A stretch of DNA of 6,520 bases from the NCBI GenBank assembly GCA_900554535.1, contig USIA01000108.1:1-6520 (forward strand), read 5' to 3'. Shown piece after piece: positions 1-5,442 of this stretch. The translations under genes and the position numbers were made by a program. The stretch's first letter is position 1. Every line of letters starts with the position of its first letter. The notes beneath the pieces were generated by a model. That model saw only the letters and a list, made by a program, of their open reading frames with translations, did not search any database and had not been told where the DNA came from. The stretch is from an uncultured Oscillospiraceae bacterium (GTDB taxonomy: Bacteria > Bacillota > Clostridia > Oscillospirales > Acutalibacteraceae).

Positions 1-211
1 CCCTGTCATCGGGGACGACCGGTTTGTGCCGCCGTGGATGCTCGACAAGGTATATGACGCGGCCGCCGGACCAAAGGAAAAGCTCCTGATTCCCGGCGCT
101 GGCCACGCCCGCGCCGCGGTTGTGGACCCGGCGCGTTACTGGCAGGCGGTCGACCACTTTTTGGCGGTGTATTTCCCAAAGGAAGAAGAAAATGGACCTG
201 CCGCGGAATGA
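1..211 (+). CDS. Alpha/beta hydrolase, C-terminal fragment (5' end outside window)
   Basis: Only the last 69 codons are present, and the reading phase begins at base 2. The fragment shows the usual end of an alpha/beta hydrolase. A G-D-D-R-F-V-P stretch fits the loop carrying the catalytic acid (Asp codon at 17-19), and a P-G-A-G-H-A stretch carries the catalytic histidine (codon 104-106). An amphipathic helix ending in H-F-L-A-V-Y-F then closes the fold. The nucleophile serine would lie upstream of the window. The spacing between acid and histidine and the G-P-K-E-K-L segment between them are typical of the serine hydrolase/BAAT-like branch, but the substrate cannot be told. The tail after the last helix is a short charged extension. 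A downstream hairpin and a promoter region separate it from the next operon, so it is probably transcribed independently. The GTG at 26 is internal and not a real start. Confidence 0.85.
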   Translation, partial: PVIGDDRFVPPWMLDKVYDAAAGPKEKLLIPGAGHARAAVVDPARYWQAVDHFLAVYFPKEEENGPAAE

Positions 212-226
212 ACATTCTGAAGGCAG

Positions 227-248
227 GGCTTTTGGGCGGCCAAAAGCC
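227..248. repeat. Perfect inverted repeat downstream of the hydrolase (possible weak terminator)
   Basis: GGCTTTTGG (227-235) and CCAAAAGCC (240-248) form a perfect 9-bp stem closed by a GCGG loop, 15 nt after the hydrolase stop. No T-run follows on either strand, so it is not a canonical Rho-independent terminator. It could still act as a 3'-end stabiliser, a weak terminator or a protein-binding palindrome. Confidence 0.55.
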
Positions 249-261
249 AAATCCAACAAGA

Positions 262-281
262 ATTTTACATAGATTTTACAT
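262..281 (+). promoter_or_regulatory. Two ATTTTACAT direct repeats, PhoP-box-like
   Basis: ATTTTACAT occurs at 262-270 and again at 273-281, an exact 11-bp period that puts both copies on one DNA face. The cores TTTACA (264-269 and 275-280) fit the TT(A/C/T)A(C/T)A repeat with about 5-nt spacing known for PhoP binding in Bacillus subtilis. A degenerate third copy, CCAACA, sits one period upstream (253-258). The repeats end 32 nt before the TACAAT hexamer at 313. The same kind of array, with the same 32-nt distance, lies in front of the small minus-strand gene near 5139-5166. Identification as a PhoP site is inference from the motif; another response regulator with tandem half-sites would look the same. 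Confidence 0.45.
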
Positions 282-289
282 GGATCGGG

Positions 290-339
290 TAGACGTTTTT
301 GTGAAATCAAGATACAATAAAACGGATAAAATTTATAAT
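290..339 (+). promoter_or_regulatory. Candidate promoter(s) of the binding protein/XpaC/TelA operon
   Basis: Two candidate -10 elements lie upstream of the first operon gene. TAGACG (290-295), a 17-nt spacer and TACAAT (313-318) make a reasonable sigma-A promoter with 4/6 and 5/6 matches. A perfect TATAAT lies at 334-339, but its 17-nt-spaced -35 (GATACA) is poor. Start sites would fall near 325 or 346, giving leaders of roughly 60-80 nt. The tandem TTTACA repeats just upstream suggest an activator-dependent promoter. Which -10 is used cannot be decided from sequence. Confidence 0.5.
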
Positions 340-406
340 GGGATAGGTGCATTTTTTGGTACAAATATCCTTTTTCACAAAAAAGTCGAGATGGGAGAGG
401 GCTTTT

Positions 407-2008
407 ATGAAGTATTTAAAGCGCATCGCCGCTTTGCTGCTGGCGGTTTTCACGTTGCCGATGATGTTTGCCGGCTGCGATTCTGGCGGAAACAGCGAAG
501 CCGACACGGTTTTGGGCAGCGGCAGCTCCGTGTTGCGCATCATCTCCGGTTCGGAAAACGCGGAACTCGAGCCCATTCTGGAGAAGTTTGCGCAGCAGGA
601 ACACATCCGCATCGAGATGACCTATCAGGGGTCGCTGGACATCATGCGCCTGCTGGGCGAAAAAGAGATTCCCTATGACGCCGTGTGGCCGGCCAGCAGC
701 CTTTGGCTGACGGTGGGCGATACGCAGCATCGGATTCAGCACGCGGAGTCGATTTCCATCACGCCGGTGGTGTTCGGCATCCGCAAGAGTTTGGCGGAAC
801 AGCTGGGCTTTGTGGGGCGGGAGGTGTCGGTCAACGATCTGCTGAAAGCGATCCAGAGCGGCAAACTCAGCTTCTGCATGACCAGCGCCAGCCAGTCCAA
901 TTCCGGCGCCAGCGCGTATATCGGCTTTCTGTATGCGCTTTTGGGCAATCCAGAGACCATCACGGCAAAGGATTTGCAGCGTGATACGCTGAAAACCCAG
1001 ATGAAAGAGCTGCTTTCCGGCGTGGACCGCTCTTCCGGCAGCTCCGACTGGCTCAAGGACATGTTCCTGGAAGGCAACTACGACGCCATGGTGAACTATG
1101 AATGCCTGATTATCCAGGCCAACAAAGAGCTCGAGAAGCGCGGCAAAGAGCCCTTGTATGTGGTGTATCCCTATGACGGGCTTTCCCTGGCGGATTCGCC
1201 GCTCGGCTATGTGGATAAAGGGGACGACAAGCAGGAGGAACTGTTCCTGAAGCTGCAAAAATATCTGCTGTCTGAGGACGTACAAAACGAAATCCAGCGC
1301 ACCGGACGCCGCAGCGGCTATACAGGTGTCTCCGACGCGAACAAGGATGTGTTCCGGACCGATTGGGGCCTGCAGCCGGACCGGGTGCTGTCCCCGATCA
1401 AGATGCCGGCGGCAGACGTGCTGTTCGAGTGTCTGGACCTGTACCAGACCGATTTCAAGAAGCCGTCCCTGAACGTTTACTGCCTTGATTATTCGGGGAG
1501 CATGATCGGCGAAGGCAACAAACAGCTGGTGAAAGCCATGGAGCAGCTGCTGATTCAGTCGAATGCGAAGAAAAACTTTTTGCAGGCCTCTGAAAATGAG
1601 GTGAACATCCTGATTCCCTTTAATCAGGATGTGATCAATACATTTACGGCCACCGGGAACGGCAGCGAGTTGGAGAACCTCTATAACGAGGTGAAAAATC
1701 AGGAGGCCGGCGGCGGCACGGATATGTACACAGCCGCGGCGCGGGGGCTGGAAATGCTGAAAAAATACGACCTCAGCAAATACACCCCGGCCATTATCCT
1801 GCTCACCGACGGGCAGTCCGGCGGTTCCATCGAGAAGTTTAAAGAGGCTTACAGCGAACTCGGGGCCGAAGTCCCGGTCTTTTCCATCATGTTCGGGGAC
1901 GCCGACGAGACGCAGCTGGAGGAGCTGGCCCAATACACCAACGCCCGGGTCTTTGACGGCCGCGAAAACCTGACGGAAGCATTTCGGAGCGTAAAGGGGT
2001 ATAACTGA
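407..2008 (+). CDS. Lipoprotein with solute-binding-like domain fused to a VWA domain
   Basis: The protein has 533 residues and starts at the ATG at 407, which has a GGGAGAGG ribosome site 6 nt upstream. An in-frame ATG at 347 is too early: it would bury the signal peptide and lacks a ribosome site. Residues 1-24 form a lipoprotein signal (K-R, hydrophobic core, then F-A-G-C with Cys24; Phe at -3 is slightly unusual), so the mature protein should be tethered outside the membrane. Residues ~40-335 resemble a type 2 periplasmic-binding fold, including an S-N-S-G motif at 164-167 shared with the third operon gene. Residues ~355-533 are a VWA domain with a complete metal-binding MIDAS: D361-x-S363-x-S365, T438 in G-G-G-T-D, and D468 in L-T-D-G. 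Such domains bind protein partners through a divalent cation. The stop overlaps the next start by 1 nt. Ligand and partner are unknown. Confidence 0.88.
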   Translation: MKYLKRIAALLLAVFTLPMMFAGCDSGGNSEADTVLGSGSSVLRIISGSENAELEPILEKFAQQEHIRIEMTYQGSLDIMRLLGEKEIPYDAVWPASSLWLTVGDTQHRIQHAESISITPVVFGIRKSLAEQLGFVGREVSVNDLLKAIQSGKLSFCMTSASQSNSGASAYIGFLYALLGNPETITAKDLQRDTLKTQMKELLSGVDRSSGSSDWLKDMFLEGNYDAMVNYECLIIQANKELEKRGKEPLYVVYPYDGLSLADSPLGYVDKGDDKQEELFLKLQKYLLSEDVQNEIQRTGRRSGYTGVSDANKDVFRTDWGLQPDRVLSPIKMPAADVLFECLDLYQTDFKKPSLNVYCLDYSGSMIGEGNKQLVKAMEQLLIQSNAKKNFLQASENEVNILIPFNQDVINTFTATGNGSELENLYNEVKNQEAGGGTDMYTAAARGLEMLKKYDLSKYTPAIILLTDGQSGGSIEKFKEAYSELGAEVPVFSIMFGDADETQLEELAQYTNARVFDGRENLTEAFRSVKGYN

Positions 2009-2616
2009 TGAAAGATACCGCACGAACGCTTATTTCGGCGCTGGCAGCCGCCGTGCTGTTCCTTCTGTTCTTTTTGTTCCTGCACTGGAACGTGATCGTT
2101 TCGATCCTGCTGGGCGCCGGCGTTTATTTTGGGCTGTTCTTCCTGCTCAAGCCCAATCGGAAGATTGCGGGGATTGACGTGGAATCCATGCCGGGCGGCG
2201 AAGAAATCCAGAAACTGCTGGAGGACGCAAAGGCGGATTTGGCGGAAATGCAGAAGGCCGGAAAGGCCATCACGGCCCCCGCTGTGCAGGCAAATGCCGC
2301 GGCCTTATCGGAAACCGGCACGAGAATCCTCGCCTATCTCCAGGAAAACCCGGATAAAATCAAGCTGGCGCGGCGGTTCTTTACGTATTATCTGGACACA
2401 GCCGCCAAGCTTCTGGCGCGCTATGTGGATTTCCAGAACACCGGGCTTCATTCCGAGGAGGTCACGGAAATCCTCCAGAAGACGGCCGACGCCCTGCCAG
2501 TGCTCAACAGCGCGTTTGAAAGGCAGTTTACCCACCTGATGCAGGGCGAGCTGCTGGATGTGGAGGCGGATATCGAGCTTCTGAAAAGCACCTTGAAAAT
2601 GGAGGGCGGAAAATGA
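2008..2616 (+). CDS. xpaC: XpaC-like membrane protein
   Basis: The protein has 202 residues. The start overlaps the previous stop (TGATG), and AAAGGGG lies 7 nt upstream. Two hydrophobic helices (about residues 8-25 and 29-47), separated by a tight H-W-N turn, anchor it in the membrane. The rest is a soluble, mostly helical domain rich in Glu, Lys and Leu, probably cytoplasmic given the short N-terminus and positive charges after helix two. The layout, length and position beside telA match the XpaC family, named for 5-bromo-4-chloroindolyl phosphate hydrolysis in Bacillus subtilis, where xpaC precedes the TelA-type gene yaaN. I see no phosphatase catalytic motif, so the historical name should not be read as an enzyme assignment. 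It is the natural candidate to link the outside binding proteins to TelA inside. The family call rests on architecture and context more than on unique motifs. Confidence 0.72.
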   Translation: MKDTARTLISALAAAVLFLLFFLFLHWNVIVSILLGAGVYFGLFFLLKPNRKIAGIDVESMPGGEEIQKLLEDAKADLAEMQKAGKAITAPAVQANAAALSETGTRILAYLQENPDKIKLARRFFTYYLDTAAKLLARYVDFQNTGLHSEEVTEILQKTADALPVLNSAFERQFTHLMQGELLDVEADIELLKSTLKMEGGK

Positions 2617-3668
2617 AAACAAAACTCCTTGGATTGGGCATTCTGGCGGCAGTCGTCATTGCCGCCATTGTCTATGTACAGATTAGCGGCAGCCAGCGGG
2701 TCACCGAAATCAAGGGCTATGTGGGCGGCGAGAAAATCGGCCTTCTGGAGGACCAGGAGGTCAAGGATATCCTGCGGGATCAGTACAAGCTGCGCATCGA
2801 CTATGCAAAGGCCGGTTCCATCGACATGATTACCGCCGACGCCACGGGGCGGGATTTCCTGTTCCCCTCCAACCAGACAGCGCTGGAGCTGTATGAGCAG
2901 GTCCACGGCAAGCCGGTGAAAAGCCAGATTATCCTGAACACGCCCATTGTGCTGTACACCCACACTGCGGTGGCGCAGGCGCTGGTCAAGAAGGGGATCG
3001 CCAGCCAGACAGACGGCGTCTACTATGCGGATATGAAAAAGCTGACTGAGGCGATTGAATCCGGGACGACCTGGGCGGACATCGGGCTGCCCCAGCTTTA
3101 CGGCAGCGTCACGGTCGGGACCACCGACCCCACCAAATCGAATTCCGGCAATATGTTCGCCGGGCTTTTGGCCAATACACTCTGCGGCGGCGTGGCGGGC
3201 GAAAGCAACTTGACCCAAATCCTGCCACAGCTCAAAAGCATCTTCCAGAAGCTCGGGTATATGGAGAGCTCCTCAGCGGACCTGTTCGACCAATTTTTGA
3301 AGACCGGGATGGGCGCCAAGCCCCTGATTGCCGGCTACGAAAACCAGCTTTTGGAATTTGCGGTGGAGAATCCGAATACCTGGGCGCAGATCAAGGGCGA
3401 TATCGTCATGATATACCCCGCGCCCACCGTCTGGTCCTCGCATGTATATATCGCGCTGGATGAGTCGGGCACAGCCGGGATCGACGCTTTGCTGGACAAA
3501 AATATCCAGCGGATCGCCTGGGAGAAACACGGGTTCCGCACCGGCGTCTATGATACGCCGACGGATGTCGCGCATTTTGGTGTATCAGGCCTTGCGAAAG
3601 AAATCACGCAGGTGGCCCCGATGCCGGACGCGAACACGATGGATCAGATCATCAAAGCCCTCGGATAG
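2613..3668 (+). CDS. Membrane-anchored solute-binding-like protein
   Basis: The protein has 351 residues. Its start overlaps the xpaC stop by 4 nt (ATGA), with GGAGG at 2601-2605 as ribosome site. Residues ~5-25 form one hydrophobic segment with no cysteine lipobox, so it is either a cleaved signal peptide or, more likely, an N-terminal anchor. The remainder reads as an extracellular type 2 periplasmic-binding domain: an early V-G-G-E-K strand/loop, a central G-T-T-D-P-T-K-S-N-S-G segment (S-N-S-G at 176-179) of the kind that binds an anionic ligand, and a late I-A-W-E-K-H-G-F-R-T-G segment near the C-terminus. The first operon gene carries the same S-N-S-G motif in an equivalent place, so the two are probably distant paralogues. 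No permease or ATPase gene follows, which argues for sensing or scaffolding rather than ordinary ABC import. Ligand unknown. Confidence 0.8.
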   Translation: MKTKLLGLGILAAVVIAAIVYVQISGSQRVTEIKGYVGGEKIGLLEDQEVKDILRDQYKLRIDYAKAGSIDMITADATGRDFLFPSNQTALELYEQVHGKPVKSQIILNTPIVLYTHTAVAQALVKKGIASQTDGVYYADMKKLTEAIESGTTWADIGLPQLYGSVTVGTTDPTKSNSGNMFAGLLANTLCGGVAGESNLTQILPQLKSIFQKLGYMESSSADLFDQFLKTGMGAKPLIAGYENQLLEFAVENPNTWAQIKGDIVMIYPAPTVWSSHVYIALDESGTAGIDALLDKNIQRIAWEKHGFRTGVYDTPTDVAHFGVSGLAKEITQVAPMPDANTMDQIIKALG

Positions 3669-3690
3669 GGATAGAAAGGACGGCGGCGTT

Positions 3691-4821
3691 ATGGCAAAGG
3701 AAATCACGCTGGACGCCTTGATGCAGGGCAGGGGCGCCGCAAAATTGCAGGAAGCGGAACCGGCGGATGTCCAGACGGTCCGCGCGCGGATCGAGGAGCT
3801 GACCCCCGAACAGAAAGCCCGCGTGGAGGACCTGAAAAACAGCATTGACCTTATGGATTCCCAGACCCCCCTTCAGTATGGCGTGGGGGCACAGCGGGAT
3901 ATTTCCAGTTTTGCCGACAGCATCCTCGCGCAGGCGCGCAGCCAGGACAGCGTCCATGTGGGCGAGCTGATGGCGGACCTGATACGAACGGTCGAAGACG
4001 TCGGGGTTGACCAGTTGGACGATGGGATCTTCGACAAGGCTCCGATTTTCAAGAATGTCTCCAGAGCGGTCAAGAAATTTCTGCAGCGGTATGAAAAGCT
4101 GGAGGTTCAGATTGACCACATCGAGCAGGAACTGGAGCAGGCGCGCATGCAAATGCTCAAGGATATCACCATGTTCGACAGCCTGTACGAAAAGAACCTG
4201 GACTATTTTCAGGAGCTGCAGATCTATATCACGGCCGGAGAGGAAAAATTGAAAGAGCTGCGGGAAATCACCCTGCCCCAACTCCATGCGGAGGCGTCCG
4301 CAAAAGCGGACCCCATGAGCGTCCAGGTCGTGCGGGATTTTGAAGAGACGGTCAACCGGTTTGAAAAGAAGGTCCATGACCTGAAGCTGAGCAAGATGAT
4401 CGCCATCCAGACAGCCCCGCAGATCCGCCTCATTCAGAAGAATGATCAAATGCTCGTGGATAAAATCCAGACAGCCATCCTCGGCACGATTCCCCTGTGG
4501 AAAAGCCAGATTGTCATCGCGCTGGGGCTGCAGCGGCAGGAAGCCGTCCTGAAAACGCAGCGGCGTTTCTCCGACGCCACCAACGAACTGCTGACAAAAA
4601 ATGCGGCGCTGCTCAAACAGAACAGCGCCGGTATGGCCCGGGAATCGGAGCGCGGCATGGTCGATTTGGAAACCCTCAAAAAGGTCAACGCCGATTTGAT
4701 TGCCACCATTCAAGAGACGATCAAAATCCAGCGGGAGGGCCGGGCTGCCCGCCAGGACGCCGAGGTGGAGCTCGCCGGGATTGAGGGGCAGCTCAAAAAG
4801 ACGTTGCTGGAGACGGCGTAG
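3691..4821 (+). CDS. telA: TelA-family toxic anion resistance protein
   Basis: The protein has 376 residues, a normal length for TelA. The ATG at 3691 is 22 nt after the previous stop, with AGAAAGGA (3673-3680) as a somewhat distant ribosome site. The open frame extends further upstream, but that part overlaps the preceding gene and has shadow-like composition. Family hallmarks in order are: Q-T-P-L-Q-Y-G (58-64) followed by an F-A-D-S-I-L helix; a long coiled-coil-like middle (about 125-210); a conserved stretch with I-Q-T-A-P-Q-I-R-L-I-Q and then T-I-P-L-W-K-S-Q-I; and a C-terminal V-D-L-E-T-L-K-K helix with R-A-A-R-Q. TelA/KlaA was named from the tellurite-resistance region of plasmid RK2, and YaaN and YceH are Bacillus relatives. 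The molecular activity of the family is not established. There is no signal peptide, so it should be cytoplasmic, probably working with the XpaC-like protein. The gene end overlaps the convergent small gene by 29 nt. Confidence 0.93.
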   Translation: MAKEITLDALMQGRGAAKLQEAEPADVQTVRARIEELTPEQKARVEDLKNSIDLMDSQTPLQYGVGAQRDISSFADSILAQARSQDSVHVGELMADLIRTVEDVGVDQLDDGIFDKAPIFKNVSRAVKKFLQRYEKLEVQIDHIEQELEQARMQMLKDITMFDSLYEKNLDYFQELQIYITAGEEKLKELREITLPQLHAEASAKADPMSVQVVRDFEETVNRFEKKVHDLKLSKMIAIQTAPQIRLIQKNDQMLVDKIQTAILGTIPLWKSQIVIALGLQRQEAVLKTQRRFSDATNELLTKNAALLKQNSAGMARESERGMVDLETLKKVNADLIATIQETIKIQREGRAARQDAEVELAGIEGQLKKTLLETA

Positions 4822-4990
4822 CGTCCGATTCTCCGGCCTTTTTGAAAATCAGAATCCCTTTGGCGGATGGCATGATCGAGCAGGAAACGAGTTCAAACCC
4901 CTGCTGTTCCATCTGATTAGCCGTCTCCTCAATTTTGCTGGCCATTTCGTTGGACTGGGGCGAATACGGGATGACCACTGTTTTATACAT
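4793..4990 (-). CDS. Small DUF4177-like protein, convergent with telA
   Basis: The preferred product is 65 residues from the ATG at 4990, because AAAAAGGAG lies about 9 nt upstream (near 5000-5008). In-frame ATGs at 4999 and 5011 would give 68 or 72 residues, but one abuts that ribosome site and the other has an anti-ribosome-site CCTCC in front. The sequence starts M-Y-K-T-V-V-I-P-Y (strand), continues through a helix with A-S-K-I-E-E-T-A-N-Q-M, then G-F-E-L-V-S (turn and strand) and G-I-L-I-F-K-K (strand). This is the strand-helix-strand-strand pattern of small DUF4177-type proteins. A disordered S/T/P-rich tail follows, encoded in the telA overlap. There is no membrane segment. Its promoter carries the same type of repeats as the operon it faces, so it may belong to the same regulon. 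Function unknown; the DUF4177 resemblance is by eye. Confidence 0.75.
   Translation of the reverse strand: MYKTVVIPYSPQSNEMASKIEETANQMEQQGFELVSCSIMPSAKGILIFKKAGESDATPSPATSF
4806..4843 (+). terminator. Candidate Rho-independent terminator at the end of telA
   Basis: GCTGGAGA (4806-4813) pairs with TCTCCGGC (4830-4837) through one G-T wobble. An inner CGG/CCG pairing (4814-4816 with 4825-4827) has an AT bulge on the 3' side. TTTTT follows at 4839-4843. The telA stop codon lies in the loop, so translation to the end of telA would compete with folding. It also lies in the last codons of the convergent small gene, so these bases serve three purposes at once. Confidence 0.45.
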
Positions 4991-4993
4991 CTC

Positions 4994-5024
4994 GTCCATC
5001 TCCTTTTTCATGTTTTTGGAGGAC
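4994..5024 (-). promoter_or_regulatory. Possible hairpin masking the ribosome site of the small gene
   Basis: On the minus strand GTCCTCC (5024-5018) can pair with GGAGATGGAC (5003-4994): GTCC/GGAC plus TCC/GGA, with a GAT bulge and a 14-nt A-rich loop. The paired 3' arm contains the GGAG used to start the small protein at 4990, so folding would reduce its translation. The stem is short and interrupted, and the idea rests only on complementarity. Confidence 0.3.
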
Positions 5025-5100
5025 CGCCGGACGCTGCCCTCGAGTGCGGATGTCCATCGTCATCCCGGACAGGATGAGAAACGGTAGAGATATCTATTTT

Positions 5101-5166
5101 ATTATAGAAGTGGATTCCTGAAAAAGCCACTGTTTTTCGGTTAAAATTTCATAAAATATGTGTAAA
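5101..5166 (-). promoter_or_regulatory. Promoter of the small gene with triple TTTACA-like repeats
   Basis: Read on the minus strand, TTTACA (5166-5161), TTTATG (5155-5150) and TTAACC (5144-5139) are spaced at exactly 11 bp. After 32 nt comes a perfect TATAAT (5106-5101). There is no recognisable -35 hexamer at 16-18 nt (TGGCTT at 17), which fits an activator-dependent promoter. The transcript would start near 5094 and have a leader of about 100 nt. Motif, period, orientation relative to the gene and distance to the -10 all match the array before the operon at 262-318. They resemble Bacillota PhoP boxes; the identity of the regulator is inferred. Confidence 0.5.
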
Positions 5167-5256
5167 ATCGATAGATTTTAGGAACATAGGAGAGGCGCAT
5201 TCACTGAAAACAGAGGGCGGCGTTTCTAACCAGCGCCAGACGGTTCTATTCAGAAT

Positions 5257-5287
5257 GGGCGGTACGCCGTTTGCTGGCGTACCGCCC
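5257..5287 (-). terminator. Perfect 12-bp palindrome after the minus-strand gene, probable terminator or 3' hairpin
   Basis: GGGCGGTACGCC (5257-5268) and GGCGTACCGCCC (5276-5287) are perfect reverse complements around a 7-nt loop. A second, outer pair TTCTAT (5244-5249) and ATAGAA (5295-5300) is separated from the stem by 7 nt on each side. The stem begins 5 nt past the TAA at 5295-5293, which closes the in-frame tail of the minus-strand gene, so it most likely ends that transcript. Neither side has a strong T-run, so a Rho-independent mechanism is not certain, and a repeat-element origin is possible. Confidence 0.55.
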
Positions 5288-5292
5288 TGCTG

Positions 5293-5442
5293 TTATAGAA
5301 TTGTTTCAGGATGTCGCTGCCCGGCGTCCAACAGGAAAATCATTTTGCCGCCTTCATAATACCAGATGATGTCCATATTGCCGCTGCATTCAAAGAGGTC
5401 TGTGGTCCCCTGGATGCGTTTGACGCACAGGGATGATTGTTT
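5293..5442 (-). pseudogene. In-frame coding-like tail beyond the TAA of the membrane-anchored protein
   Basis: The frame of the upstream gene continues past its TAA (5445-5443) for 49 sense codons to a second TAA (5295-5293). The translation looks protein-like: S-L-C-V-K-R-I-Q-G-T-T-D-L-F-E, then G-N-M-D-I-I-W-Y-Y-E-G-G-K-M-I-F-L-L. This is an alternating strand pattern with a W-Y-Y turn, as seen at the ends of extracellular domains in anti-sigma-like proteins. About 59% of its codons end in G or C, as expected for coding DNA in this window. There is no ribosome site or good start of its own, and the hairpin at 5257-5287 follows its stop directly. The simplest reading is that it is the original C-terminus, cut off by a single CAA-to-TAA type change; readthrough or a sequence error are alternatives. 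Confidence 0.5.

Noticed and set aside
299..318. TTGTGA and TACAAT as a -35/-10 pair
   Set aside because: The spacer is only 8 nt, too short for a sigma-A promoter. The TAGACG at 290 with a 17-nt spacer fits the same -10 better.
208..678. 156-codon plus-strand open frame spanning the intergenic gap and the start of the lipoprotein gene
   Set aside because: It crosses the promoter region and is out of frame with the signal peptide-bearing gene; its composition is not protein-like.
416..2023. 535-codon open frame on the minus strand opposite the VWA lipoprotein gene
   Set aside because: It mirrors the plus-strand gene's codon structure, has His/Gln/Arg-rich composition and no recognisable domain. 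The plus-strand frame has a signal peptide, a MIDAS and a ribosome site.
3442..3690. 83-codon upstream extension of the telA frame
   Set aside because: It overlaps the end of the preceding binding-protein gene, is Arg/Ser-rich like a shifted frame, and telA homology begins at the ATG at 3691.
3652..4713. 353-codon open frame on the minus strand opposite telA
   Set aside because: The plus strand encodes a clear TelA protein along its full length, and the reverse frame has the Leu/Phe/Gln/His bias of an antisense shadow.
5203..5353. Plus-strand open stretch running through the palindrome (with an AGGAGAGG-like sequence at about 5186)
   Set aside because: No ATG, GTG or TTG lies at a proper distance from the ribosome-like site. 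The stretch passes through the palindrome and is antisense to the more protein-like minus-strand tail.
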